Counted from the stretch's first letter, positions 8,204 through 16,176 are shown. The stretch: DNA of 64,000 nt from Pseudescherichia sp031987975 (GCF_031987975.1 NZ_DALZYX010000005.1:310001-374000); one strand, 5' to 3'. Notes: generated by a model from the sequence alone, not told the origin. Numbers and translations: made by a program.

Positions 8204-9229
8204 TTAATGGGCCGCTGACCACTCCAGCCAGCGGGCCTGGAGCTGTTCCAGTTTGCTGCTTACCGCTTTCCATTCGGCGGATGCAACCAGCTCCTGACGC
8301 GTAAACGAACCTCTATGATACAACTCTGTAACACGCTCTGCATTGATCGGCGACAGGTTATCCAGCACGCTCACCGCGCCCTGACGATTATTGCAGACCA
8401 GAATCATATCGCAGCCGGCATCCAGCGAGGCCTGGGCGCGTTCGGCATAGCTGCCCATGATCGCCGCCCCCTCCATGGAGAGATCGTCAGAGAAGATCAC
8501 GCCGTCAAAACCCAGCTCGCCGCGCAGCACCGTTTTCAACCAGTGAGGAGAGCCGCTGGCCGGGCGCGAATCCACCTCGCTATAGATGACGTGCGCGGGC
8601 ATAATCGCGTCCAGCTTGCCGTCGCGGATCAGCGAGCTAAAGATCGCCATATCGTGCTCGCGGATCAGCCCCTCCGGACGCGGATCGCGCGGCGTCTCTT
8701 TATGGGAGTCCGCCGTTACCGCCCCGTGGCCCGGGAAATGCTTGCCGGTGGCCTTCATGCCCGCCCGGTGCATCCCGTCTATCACGCGGGTGGCGATCGC
8801 CAGCGCCTTGTGCGGATCGGCATGGTATGAGCGCTCGCCGATAGCGGCGCTGATGTGACCAACGTCCAGCACCGGGGCAAAGCTGATATCAATATCCATG
8901 GCGATCATCTCGCAGGCCATCAGCCAGCCCGCTTTCTCAGCCAGATCGCCACCCTCTTCCATACCGAGCAGTGCGGCAAACGACTGGGCCGCAGGCAGAC
9001 GCGTAAAGCCGTCGCGAAAACGCTGCACCCGGCCCCCCTCCTGATCCACCGCCACCACCAACCGATGGTGCGAGGCGGCACGGATCTGCCGCACCAGCTC
9101 GCGCAGCTGCGCCGGATCGTGATAATTTCGGGTAAAGAGGATTAGGCCCCCCACCAGCGGATGCGCCAGAATCTCGCGCTCCTCCGCATCCAGCTCATAG
9201 CCTGCCACATCTAACATTACCGGACCCAC
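8204..9229 (-). CDS. nagZ: Beta-N-acetylhexosaminidase NagZ
   Basis: Cytoplasmic family GH3 enzyme of peptidoglycan recycling: it removes GlcNAc from GlcNAc-1,6-anhydroMurNAc-peptides, producing the anhMurNAc-peptides that signal to AmpR in species with inducible AmpC. 341 residues as in E. coli. The KHFPGHG loop carrying the catalytic His and the nucleophile segment VIFSDDLSMEGA are present. Start: GTG 9229 gives the family N-terminus (M)GPVMLDV and has GAGAGG at good spacing; the frame is open 39 bases further upstream but without support. It starts 11 bases after the thiK stop, so translation is probably coupled. Confidence 0.96.
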   Translation of the reverse strand: MGPVMLDVAGYELDAEEREILAHPLVGGLILFTRNYHDPAQLRELVRQIRAASHHRLVVAVDQEGGRVQRFRDGFTRLPAAQSFAALLGMEEGGDLAEKAGWLMACEMIAMDIDISFAPVLDVGHISAAIGERSYHADPHKALAIATRVIDGMHRAGMKATGKHFPGHGAVTADSHKETPRDPRPEGLIREHDMAIFSSLIRDGKLDAIMPAHVIYSEVDSRPASGSPHWLKTVLRGELGFDGVIFSDDLSMEGAAIMGSYAERAQASLDAGCDMILVCNNRQGAVSVLDNLSPINAERVTELYHRGSFTRQELVASAEWKAVSSKLEQLQARWLEWSAAH

Positions 9230-9240
9230 AATGACCTCTC

Positions 9241-10062
9241 TTATCCTTTTGTCTCTAGCTGACACCATGTTTCATTTGCCAACATAATAAATTGTTGCTC
9301 CCCGGTCTGCTGCCAGCGGCACTCGTACCAACCTGCCATCAGCATCAGCACCCAGGGCCGCCAGCGCTGCACCTGTCGCGCCAGCAGCACATACTCTATG
9401 TTTGCCATCCGGGCGTAGGTACAAACAAGGCGCTGGCGCTCGGCCTCATCCGCTGTCCAGACCGAAGCCAGCTCAAGGGCGATATCACCATCGCCAGCAT
9501 ACTCCCAGTCGATCAGCCGCAGGCCCGAAGCGGTGTGCACCAGATTACCTGCATGCACGTCCATATGTAACGGTGCCAGTCTGATAACGCCCGGCTCGCC
9601 CTCACGTCTCAGGCGCTTTAACCATGCCAGCCAGCGTGGCGCACGGCGTCCGGGATCGCACGTCTGCCAGTAGCGCTCCAGCAACGGCAGCAGGGTAATG
9701 CGCCAGCCAAAACGGGGCTGCTGGTGCAGATGATACAGCAACTCAGCAAGAGGATGAGGATCCGGGAGCGTGGTTTTGACCTCTCCCGCAAGATAGTCCA
9801 CGGCCATCCAGCCCTGGCCAAGCCACCGAGGCCGCGGCGCAAGGCTCAGCGGAAGCCGCTTCAGGGCGCGGTACTGACGGAGAAAGGGTGCTGGCGTGGT
9901 GGCCGTGTGCTGCTGGCGCAGCACCAGGCGCTGCCGACCGTGGGCAATAACGCAGCTCCCGCCGCTCAGCCCGTTATGTTCCGGGCTGGCGACGAGCGCC
10001 GCGTGGGGGAAAAAGCGTGACAGGATCTCGTCACGCTCAGGATTACTGTTGCTGAACCGCAC
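9241..10062 (-). CDS. thiK: Thiamine kinase ThiK
   Basis: Thiamine salvage kinase forming thiamine monophosphate. The 273-residue product has the aminoglycoside-phosphotransferase/choline-kinase fold: nucleotide loop GLSGGS near residue 32, the Brenner motif HMDVHAGN with catalytic Asp, and IDWEYAGDGD for metal binding. It resembles E. coli ThiK (274 residues) along its length, with more divergence near the ends. The start overlaps the end of lpoB by 20 bases, indicating translational coupling inside this envelope/cofactor operon. Confidence 0.93.
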   Translation of the reverse strand: MRFSNSNPERDEILSRFFPHAALVASPEHNGLSGGSCVIAHGRQRLVLRQQHTATTPAPFLRQYRALKRLPLSLAPRPRWLGQGWMAVDYLAGEVKTTLPDPHPLAELLYHLHQQPRFGWRITLLPLLERYWQTCDPGRRAPRWLAWLKRLRREGEPGVIRLAPLHMDVHAGNLVHTASGLRLIDWEYAGDGDIALELASVWTADEAERQRLVCTYARMANIEYVLLARQVQRWRPWVLMLMAGWYECRWQQTGEQQFIMLANETWCQLETKG

Positions 10063-10699
10063 CTTTACCTGACCAGACGATCTCGCCCGTCTGCACCAGC
10101 ATCAGCTGCATCTGTAGCGCGGGGGAATTGACGTTGCCGGAGGCGCTGGTGTAGAGCACATACTGCGCCCCAACGTTGCGAGCGATACCGATCGCTTTAC
10201 TGCGTGTACCGAGGCTGTCCTGCGGCGACAGGCCCAGCTGCTGCTTGGCCATGGAGAGCTGCTGGGCAGAGACCAGCGTAAACTTCCCGTTGTTAGCCAG
10301 CGCACCGCGGAGTACCTCCGTGGCTTCAGCGGTATTTAACGAGCCGTTGGTACGGTTATTAACGCTATCAACCAGCAGCACGCTACCGCCACCCGCTCCG
10401 CTAGCCTGTAGCATCTTGCTGACCATTGGTGAGACCGCGCCACTCCAGTCAAAATGACGTTCACGCGGTGCAGGCTGCGCGGTTTCATCCTGGTGCTCAA
10501 TAGGACCCGGCTGAGCGGGAACCGTCGGCACGGAGGGCACTTCAGGAACCGGCTGCGGCTGTGGCTGCTCAACCGGCTGCTGCGGCTGCGGTTTGGCTTC
10601 TTCTACCGGCGCTGGCTGCTGCTCGCCCCGCATAATACATCCCGAAAGGATCATCGCTACGGTCGTGAGTAGCGCATACCGACCCAATTTATTAATCAA
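10043..10699 (-). CDS. lpoB: LpoB, lipoprotein activator of PBP1b
   Basis: Outer-membrane lipoprotein that reaches through the periplasm to stimulate the PBP1b (MrcB) peptidoglycan synthase. 218 residues. The lipobox LSGC puts the lipidated Cys at residue 21, followed by a Pro/Gln/Glu-rich unstructured linker (about residues 26-68) and a globular domain (HFDWSGAVSPMVSKML to the end) nearly identical to E. coli. The linker is a few residues longer than in E. coli (213 residues total). Lies between ycfL and thiK. Confidence 0.95.
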   Translation of the reverse strand: MINKLGRYALLTTVAMILSGCIMRGEQQPAPVEEAKPQPQQPVEQPQPQPVPEVPSVPTVPAQPGPIEHQDETAQPAPRERHFDWSGAVSPMVSKMLQASGAGGGSVLLVDSVNNRTNGSLNTAEATEVLRGALANNGKFTLVSAQQLSMAKQQLGLSPQDSLGTRSKAIGIARNVGAQYVLYTSASGNVNSPALQMQLMLVQTGEIVWSGKGAVQQQ

Positions 10700-10709
10700 G
10701 ATTCACCCC

Positions 10710-11084
10710 TTACAGATAGAGATAGAGTCTCACCTTACGTGCGCCCAGATAGTTGGCGCTGCCGTAGAGCGTTACCGATGAATACGCAGGAATAGTGATG
10801 CGCCGGGGCGCTTCCAGCGGATGCATCTCGAGACCTCTGGCGTCATACCAGAAAAAACGGTAGTTTACGGTGGCGGTTTCGCCCCGTTCGTTATAGAGCG
10901 TTGAGGACGCGGAGGGCTGGATCTCAGCGTTATTTAGCACCGGTTTTTCTGCGCTTATGCCTGCCGCCAGCACGGTTGCTTCCATTACCAGCGTTTGATC
11001 GTCGCTCACCGGGATCGCCGGACGTGAGCTACAGCCGGTCAATACAGCCAGCGCCAGCAGCGCGGCTATGCCTCCTCTCAGCAT
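10710..11084 (-). CDS. ycfL: YcfL lipoprotein (DUF1425)
   Basis: 124-residue predicted lipoprotein. The signal peptide ends in lipobox LTGC (Cys18), followed by a small beta-rich domain (NYRFFWYDARGLEM, YGSANYLGARKVRLYLYL) typical of DUF1425. Function unknown. The position between hinT and lpoB is conserved with E. coli; 10-base gap to lpoB and 4-base gap to hinT, so co-transcribed. Confidence 0.92.
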   Translation of the reverse strand: MLRGGIAALLALAVLTGCSSRPAIPVSDDQTLVMEATVLAAGISAEKPVLNNAEIQPSASSTLYNERGETATVNYRFFWYDARGLEMHPLEAPRRITIPAYSSVTLYGSANYLGARKVRLYLYL

Positions 11085-11088
11085 TGGC

Positions 11089-11445
11089 TTAACCTTTATG
11101 TGTCAGCATCGGACCCAGTGCACGGCCACCCAGCAGATGCAGGTGGATATGGTACACCTCCTGGCCGCCGTGGCGGTTGCAGTTCATGATCACCCGGTAG
11201 CCATCTTCGGCAATCCCCTCCTGCGCTGCGAGCTTCGCGGCCACGGTGAGCATACGCCCCAGCGCCTGTTCATGCGCCTCGGAGACGTCGTTTAGCGTTG
11301 GGATCAGCAGGTTAGGCACAATGAGGATATGCGTCGGCGCTTGCGGCGAGATATCACGGAATGCCGTGACCAGCTCATCCTGCCAGACGATATCCGACGG
11401 AATTTCGCGGCGGATAATTTTACTGAAAATCGTTTCTTCGGCCAT
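11089..11445 (-). CDS. hinT: HinT, purine nucleoside phosphoramidase
   Basis: Cytoplasmic HIT-family hydrolase acting on adenosine 5'-phosphoramidates. 118 residues. The histidine-triad motif HIHLHLL is near residue 100, preceded by the conserved SDIVWQDE and HILIVPN segments. First gene of the minus-strand group running to ycfP and divergent from fhuE. GGAAGAC precedes the ATG. Confidence 0.97.
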   Translation of the reverse strand: MAEETIFSKIIRREIPSDIVWQDELVTAFRDISPQAPTHILIVPNLLIPTLNDVSEAHEQALGRMLTVAAKLAAQEGIAEDGYRVIMNCNRHGGQEVYHIHLHLLGGRALGPMLTHKG

Positions 11446-11760
11446 GACGTCTTCCTTAATGAATAACTGCGGGACTCAACAAGAGAGTATGATCGAGAAT
11501 CTCCTGATGTTTCAACTATTACGCCGCTTTTCTTCACGCATTAGGATTAAGCGCCGCCGTTACGCCTGATTTTTCACCGTTAGTGGCGTTCCGCTAATTT
11601 ACTTAATAAATATTACATCTGTTTACAGCGCTAAGATGAATGCGTATATTTCGCATTTGCATTTTCATGCGCAATTGCACCATGAGAACAAACACAGCAT
11701 GCTCGGCATCGGCAACGTATCGATCAGAGCGCACAATTAAACTTGCGAAAAGGGTTCACC
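11446..11760. other. hinT-fhuE divergent intergenic region
   Basis: 315 bases without a convincing gene. It must hold the promoters for hinT (left) and fhuE (right). The AT-rich part at 11595-11690 contains the Fur-like hexamer array listed separately and an inverted repeat AATGCG/CGCATT around 11638-11656. Confidence 0.6.
11655..11666 (-). promoter_or_regulatory. Candidate Fur-box hexamers upstream of fhuE
   Basis: Read on the minus strand, GAAAATGCAAAT matches 9 of 12 positions of two GATAAT hexamers, the repeating unit of Fur sites. It is about 95 bases upstream of the fhuE start. fhuE is Fur-regulated in E. coli, so a Fur site is expected; this match is only moderate. Confidence 0.4.
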
Positions 11761-13956
11761 ATGTCTTTCACCGTTCACGCCAGGGATGGACAATGTCCTG
11801 CCGCCGCTCCGTCACTGCTGGCAGTCTGTATTGCCTTTGCACTTGCGCCAGCTACAGGCTTTGCCGCCACGCCGGACGCCACCAGCGGCGATACTGTTAT
11901 CGTTGATGGCTCCGCCGCCAGCAGCTATGCCGATGAAGAGAGCCAGGACTACAGCGTTAAAACCACCACCTCCGGCACCAAAATGCTGCTGGTTCCGCGT
12001 GATATCCCGCAGTCCGTGAGCATCATCAGCAAACAGCGCATGCAGGATCAGAAGCTGGAGTCCCTCGGCGACGTGCTGAAAAACACCACCGGTATTACCC
12101 AAAGCGCGACGGACTCTGAGCGCACCAACTTTTACTCCCGCGGTTTTGAGATCGATAACTTTATGGTCGACGGTATTCCGACCCTGTTTGAGACCCGCTG
12201 GAATATGGGCGACGCCCTCTCCGATACCGCCCTCTATGAACGTATTGAAGTGGTTCGCGGTGCCAACGGCCTGACCACCGGCTCCGGTAACCCCTCGGCC
12301 GCCATTAACATGGTGCGCAAGCACGCCGACAGCCGTGAATTTGTCGGCAACGTCTCCGCCGAGTACGGCAGCTGGAACAAACAGCGCTACGTGGCTGACC
12401 TCTCTACTCCGCTGACCGACGACGGTCGCATCCGTGGCCGCATGGTATCGGGCTACCAGCACAATGACAGCTGGCTGGACCGCTACAGCCAGGAGAAAAA
12501 ATTCTTTTACGGCGTGCTGGATGTTGATCTGACCGACGCGACCACCTTCTCCGTCGGCTATGACTATCAGGAGACCAACTCTAACAGCCCAACCTGGGGC
12601 GGCATTCCGCGCTGGTATACCGATGGCGGCCGCGTCAACCCGGACCGCAGCTTCAGTACCGCGCCGGAGTGGGCCTATGTCGATAAAAAGTCCGAGCGTA
12701 CCTTCGCGACCCTGAAGCAGAAGCTGGGCGACAACTGGCAGCTGACCGTCAACGGTACCCATACCGAACAGGAGCTGGACAGCAAGCAGCTCTATCTGGA
12801 TGGCCAGGTTGACCGCACTACCGGCTTGATGGTTAGCCCGTATGGCGCATCCTACCCTTACGTGGGCGGCACCGGCTACAACACCGGCAAGCGTAAAGTA
12901 GACGCTATCGATACCTTCGCTAACGGCTCTTACGATCTGTTTGGCCGTCAGCACGAGCTGATGATCGGTACGAACTACTCGCGCCAGAACAACATCTATT
13001 ACAGCTCATGGGAGAACATCGGCGATACTCAGCTGGGTAACTACGCCGACTACAACGGCAACTTCCCGCAGACCAACTGGAACCCGCTGAGCCTGGCCCA
13101 GGATGACACCGTCCACCAGAAATCCGTTTACGCAGCGACCCGTATCTCCCTGGCCGATCCGCTGCACGTGATCCTCGGTGCGCGCTATACCAAGTACAAC
13201 CTGGATACGCTGAACCAGCAGATGGAGAAGAACAACACCTCTCCTTACGCAGGGGTGGTGTTTGATATCAACGACAGCTGGTCTACCTACGCCAGCTATA
13301 CCTCGATCTTCAAGCCGCAGACCGAGCGCGACGCACAGCGTAAGTACCTGTCACCGATCACCGGTAACAACTATGAAGCTGGCGTGAAGGCCGACTGGAT
13401 GAACAGCCGTCTGACCACCTCTCTTGCGGTGTTCCGCATTGAGCAGGATCACCTGGCCCAGTCTACCGGTCTGGTCATTCCTGGCAGCAACGGCGAGACC
13501 GCCTATCGCGAAGCGGATGGCACAGTGAGCAAAGGCGTTGAGTTTGAGATCAACGGTGCGCTGACAGATAACTGGCAGATGACCTTTGGCGCTACCCGCT
13601 ACGTAGCGAACGACGGTGAAGGCGACGCGGTTAACCCGAACCTGCCGCGTACCAGCGTGAAGATGTTTACCAGCTACCGCCTGCCAGCCATTCAGGATCT
13701 GACCGTTGGCGGCGGCGTCAACTGGCAGAACCGCGTCTGGTCTAACGTTGCTGTCGCAGACGGCACCCTGCGCGCTGAACAGGGCAGCTACGCCCTGGTG
13801 GACCTGTTTGCCCGTTACCAGGTCACCAAAGCGTTCTCCCTGCAGGCGAACGTCGACAACCTGTTCGACAAATCCTACGAGACCGACATCGACAGCCGCA
13901 CTGTTGTCTATGGCGAGCCGCGTAACTTCTCCGTCAGCGCTAACTACAGTTTCTGA
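11761..13956 (+). CDS. fhuE: FhuE, TonB-dependent coprogen/rhodotorulate receptor
   Basis: Outer-membrane receptor for hydroxamate siderophores. 731 residues (E. coli 729). Features in order: signal peptide (about 1-36, ending FAA), TonB-box region, plug domain (DIPQSVSIISKQRM to VVRGANGL) and a 22-strand barrel with the conserved end (NLFDKSYET, then NFSVSANYSF ending in Phe). The ATG at 11761 with AAAGGG 6-7 bases upstream is preferred over an in-frame TTG 18 bases earlier. The sequence is close to E. coli FhuE throughout, most variable in the extracellular loops. Convergent with ptsG in E. coli, but here a 10-kb island lies between them. Confidence 0.96.
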   Translation: MSFTVHARDGQCPAAAPSLLAVCIAFALAPATGFAATPDATSGDTVIVDGSAASSYADEESQDYSVKTTTSGTKMLLVPRDIPQSVSIISKQRMQDQKLESLGDVLKNTTGITQSATDSERTNFYSRGFEIDNFMVDGIPTLFETRWNMGDALSDTALYERIEVVRGANGLTTGSGNPSAAINMVRKHADSREFVGNVSAEYGSWNKQRYVADLSTPLTDDGRIRGRMVSGYQHNDSWLDRYSQEKKFFYGVLDVDLTDATTFSVGYDYQETNSNSPTWGGIPRWYTDGGRVNPDRSFSTAPEWAYVDKKSERTFATLKQKLGDNWQLTVNGTHTEQELDSKQLYLDGQVDRTTGLMVSPYGASYPYVGGTGYNTGKRKVDAIDTFANGSYDLFGRQHELMIGTNYSRQNNIYYSSWENIGDTQLGNYADYNGNFPQTNWNPLSLAQDDTVHQKSVYAATRISLADPLHVILGARYTKYNLDTLNQQMEKNNTSPYAGVVFDINDSWSTYASYTSIFKPQTERDAQRKYLSPITGNNYEAGVKADWMNSRLTTSLAVFRIEQDHLAQSTGLVIPGSNGETAYREADGTVSKGVEFEINGALTDNWQMTFGATRYVANDGEGDAVNPNLPRTSVKMFTSYRLPAIQDLTVGGGVNWQNRVWSNVAVADGTLRAEQGSYALVDLFARYQVTKAFSLQANVDNLFDKSYETDIDSRTVVYGEPRNFSVSANYSF

Positions 13957-13969
13957 TAGCGCCTGAACG

Positions 13970-13999
13970 ACTGAGGGAGCCGAAAGGCTCCCTTTTTTA
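13970..13999 (+). repeat. Left copy of a 30-bp island-flanking inverted repeat
   Basis: ACTGAGGGAGCCG, then AAAGG, then the CTCCC/T-run part: 29 of 30 bases equal the reverse complement of 24530-24559. Both copies include the terminators of the core genes at each end of the accessory island. Confidence 0.8.
13975..13998 (+). terminator. fhuE terminator
   Basis: GGGAGCC (13975-13981), loop GAAA, GGCTCCC (13986-13992), TTTTTT. Strong rho-independent terminator 18 bases after the fhuE stop. Confidence 0.93.
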
Positions 14000-14022
14000 C
14001 CTGCTCGTGCAGAGACGTTTTA

Positions 14023-14325
14023 TTAGTTTCCGGCACCGGCGCTGGAACCTGCACTCGGGCCAGCGCTGGGACCCCACATCACACCGCCTCCGTTTGATGC
14101 GCCGTACGGTATACCCGTAGATCCAACGGTGCCGGTACCACGCGTACCATTAGCGATCGCCGCTCCAACTATCGTGCCAACCGCTGCGCCCGGTATACCA
14201 CCGTACGTTCCACCGATTGCTCCACCAATGGCTCCGCCAAGCGTCTCCTTGGATACACCTAAACTGCTGCCATTCTCCCCAGCGCCGCTGATCCAGGCAT
14301 ATTCTTTTTCTGTTAAATTACGCAT
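14023..14325 (-). CDS. Candidate class II microcin precursor
   Basis: A 100-residue ORF. The N-terminus MRNLTEKEYAWISGAG has the form of class II microcin double-glycine leaders (MccH47 starts MREITESQLRYISGAG, recalled from the literature), with probable cleavage after the Gly-Ala at 14-15, leaving an 85-residue mature peptide. That part has no Cys and is rich in Gly/Ala with GxxxG spacing (LGGAIGGAIGGTYGG, GAAVGTIVGAA), as in pore-forming microcins. The tail repeats Gly/Ser/Ala (WGPSAGPSAGSSAGAGN), recalling the Ser-rich tails of siderophore microcins but ending in Asn. The ATG is 7 bases from AGGAG. A candidate immunity gene lies just upstream. No exporter or modification gene is in the window. 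Family-level call is inference. Confidence 0.72.
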   Translation of the reverse strand: MRNLTEKEYAWISGAGENGSSLGVSKETLGGAIGGAIGGTYGGIPGAAVGTIVGAAIANGTRGTGTVGSTGIPYGASNGGGVMWGPSAGPSAGSSAGAGN

Positions 14326-14370
14326 AATCAATCTCCTTTACTAAATTAACACTATTTTTGACCTGCTGGC

Positions 14371-14526
14371 TTAATTACACCCTTTTCGCATTAATTTCTG
14401 CCCGAAAATAATCGCAACGATCATCAAGGCATACTTAATAAAACGGTTGATGGCAAAGTAATCTCCGATTACCCCTACAGCCATTGCCAGCACAAATAAA
14501 ACCATAAAAATTATTATTTCTTTCAC
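14371..14526 (-). CDS. Candidate microcin immunity protein, 51 residues
   Basis: A short ORF with GTG start and an excellent GTAGGAGGG ribosome binding site. The product (MKEIIIFMVL to LMRKGCN) has two hydrophobic helices, about residues 3-20 and 34-44, joined by a short polar turn (GDYFAINRFIK) and ending in a basic tail. Small two-to-three-helix inner-membrane proteins encoded next to the precursor are the usual immunity proteins of class II microcins. It is 45 bases upstream of the candidate microcin gene on the same strand, so both can share one transcript. I recognise no specific family from sequence, so the role rests on context and topology. Confidence 0.65.
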   Translation of the reverse strand: MKEIIIFMVLFVLAMAVGVIGDYFAINRFIKYALMIVAIIFGQKLMRKGCN

Positions 14527-14609
14527 TTGCCCTCCTACAACAAGGGCAATAGTAACCCCTTCGTTTATAGTGCGACAACTACCTAATATGGTGTTTATTC
14601 AACGTTTTA

Positions 14610-14624
14610 TGAAAACGATTTTCC
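14610..14624 (+). promoter_or_regulatory. Fur-box-like site upstream of the microcin pair
   Basis: TGAAAACGATTTTCC matches 11 of 15 positions of the 7-1-7 Fur consensus TGATAATGATTATCA and is nearly palindromic. It lies about 85-100 bases upstream of the immunity-gene start, in promoter range. Iron control is known for several microcins, including colicin V. Site assignment is inference from consensus. Confidence 0.5.
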
Positions 14625-14767
14625 AGTAAATTCCGATACAAAATTCGCTATTCGAGTGAGCGCTAGCGTGAGCTGGCAATTACGCCAATGCCTGCCTTAC
14701 ATATATTAACCTGTATTACGAGCAGCAATAAATGCGTCTACAGTCTAAAAGGTATTAATAAGTGATG

Positions 14768-14805
14768 CCCCTGCTCGCTCCGGTCTCTGTAGCGAACTTT
14801 ACCTA
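14768..14805 (-). pseudogene. hok 3' relic
   Basis: This stretch aligns with the 3' coding part of the intact hok at 22939-23097: both contain CTCTGTAGCGAA on the plus strand, and the minus-strand frame reads VRYRDRSEQG, recalling the Hok motif CEIRYRDGSRE. The upstream toxin part (membrane helix and Cys) is gone. A decayed copy. Confidence 0.45.
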
Positions 14806-14846
14806 CCTTGTATATTTAGGCTGTTATTTTGTCTGTAATAGTAATT

Positions 14847-15029
14847 TTAACCCCGGACTCTTTTTATAAGGTTACCTATCATGCAGGCCTTATCCGCCTT
14901 TTCGAGCAAACTTTGAGCATTCTGCTTCTGTTCTGGTTGTGCTTCCTCGGAGAACTCAAGATGCACGGTATGTACAATATGCATATTGGTCGGTTTATCA
15001 CCTTTGGCGATAGTAACGACAGTGCACAA
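14847..15029 (-). pseudogene. OsmC-family remnant
   Basis: A 60-codon frame, MCTVVTIAKGDKP to LIKRVRG. The segment LLEKADKACMIGNLIK resembles the C-terminal redox-Cys region of OsmC/Ohr-family proteins, which are about 140 residues. There is one Cys in that region; the N-terminal half with the other catalytic Cys is absent and the C-terminus is cut short. Probably the relic of an OsmC-like peroxide-detoxification gene that once sat beside the GlxA-type regulator. Confidence 0.45.
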
Positions 15030-15070
15030 TTGACCTGAATGACAATATCAGAAACTATTGGGCCAATTGC

Positions 15071-16051
15071 TCATTCTCGATCGGGCGATGGATTACGCAT
15101 CTGGCAGAAGGTGCGCCGGTATTCTGAAGGCGAGGTGCCAAGATGAGCCGTAAATTGCAGGCGTAACGACATGGGAGTGCCGAAACCTACTTCTGAAGCG
15201 ATGCACTCTACCGGCAGTTCGGTAATTTCCAGTAGCTGCTGTGCCCGCGCAACCCGTTCGGCATTTAGCCATTTCGTGACGGTTGTGCCAGTCGTGTCCC
15301 GAAAACGACGAGTAAACGTGCGGCGACTCATTTTTGCTACGCTCGCCAGCATATCGAGAGTTATAGGTTCGGATAAATGCTCCCTGGCCCACTCAAGCAC
15401 TTCCACCAGACGACCGACACAGGACAATTGCGGAACCGGTTGCTCGATATATTGCGCCTGTCCCCCCTGTCGGTGTGGTGGGGTGACCAGTTGCCTGGCT
15501 ATCCGGTTAGCCATATCAGAACCATGCTGTTGTCGGATCATTTCAAGACAGCAATCAAATGCCGCAACGGTGCCTGCGGAAGTGACAATATTTCCATCCG
15601 TTACATATAGAACGTCTGGACGGAACTTCGCGTCAGGAAAACGGCGTGCAAAAATATCGCGAGCTACCCAGTGAGTCGTTGCCTCTCGTCCGGCAAGCAA
15701 CCCGGCGGCGCCAAGTACAAACGCCCCGAGGCAAAAACCGACGATCAGCTTACCCTCTGCGTCTGCTGCTTTAAGCGCGTCAGTGATGTCGTGAGGCACT
15801 TCCTCTTCAGGATCTTTCCAGGCGGGAACGATAATAATGTCAGCACCCTGCATCGCCTCAAGGCCAGATGAAACAGTAATAGGCAGCCCTTGATCGCTAA
15901 TGATTAGCCCTGGGGACTGCGCACAATACTGCACATCGTAGGCCGGAAAGCCAGTAGGCTTGTTTACAACGCCAAAGGCGACTGCAGGCACGGAAAGCTG
16001 AAACAAGCTGACGCCTTCATAAGCCAGCACTACAATGCGAACCGCAGGCAC
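15071..16051 (-). CDS. GlxA-family transcriptional regulator (DJ-1/PfpI + AraC)
   Basis: 326 residues. The N-terminal two-thirds is a DJ-1/PfpI-type domain (about 5-190) with the nucleophile-elbow motif VGFCLGAFVLG, and the C-terminal part (about 220-320) is an AraC double helix-turn-helix (ITLDMLASVAKMSRRTFTRRF, then IASEVGFG). Such proteins are transcription regulators whose amidase-like domain probably binds a ligand. It starts at GTG 16051 with AGAGG 5-6 bases upstream. Target unknown; the neighbouring OsmC relic suggests it once controlled a stress or detoxification gene. It is not part of the E. coli backbone here. Confidence 0.85.
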   Translation of the reverse strand: MPAVRIVVLAYEGVSLFQLSVPAVAFGVVNKPTGFPAYDVQYCAQSPGLIISDQGLPITVSSGLEAMQGADIIIVPAWKDPEEEVPHDITDALKAADAEGKLIVGFCLGAFVLGAAGLLAGREATTHWVARDIFARRFPDAKFRPDVLYVTDGNIVTSAGTVAAFDCCLEMIRQQHGSDMANRIARQLVTPPHRQGGQAQYIEQPVPQLSCVGRLVEVLEWAREHLSEPITLDMLASVAKMSRRTFTRRFRDTTGTTVTKWLNAERVARAQQLLEITELPVECIASEVGFGTPMSLRLQFTAHLGTSPSEYRRTFCQMRNPSPDRE

Positions 16052-16176
16052 ATAAACCTCTCAGATGAAAAACCAATATAATGATAGAGCTGAAGCTCGT
16101 GGAAATTGTTACCAGAACCTACGGCGCAACAATATCGTGTATCTATTAAGGCCATTCTTGCGAATGGCCGAGGATT

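Noticed and set aside
8204..9268. Longer nagZ start at 9268
   Set aside because: The 13 additional residues do not match the family and the GTG at 9229 has the ribosome binding site.
11812..12954. A 380-codon minus-strand frame
   Set aside because: Antisense to fhuE; the protein sequence has no family features and codon pattern follows fhuE.
14829..15038. A 69-codon plus-strand hydrophobic frame
   Set aside because: It overlaps the OsmC relic on the other strand, whose reading frame carries recognisable family sequence; no ribosome binding site.
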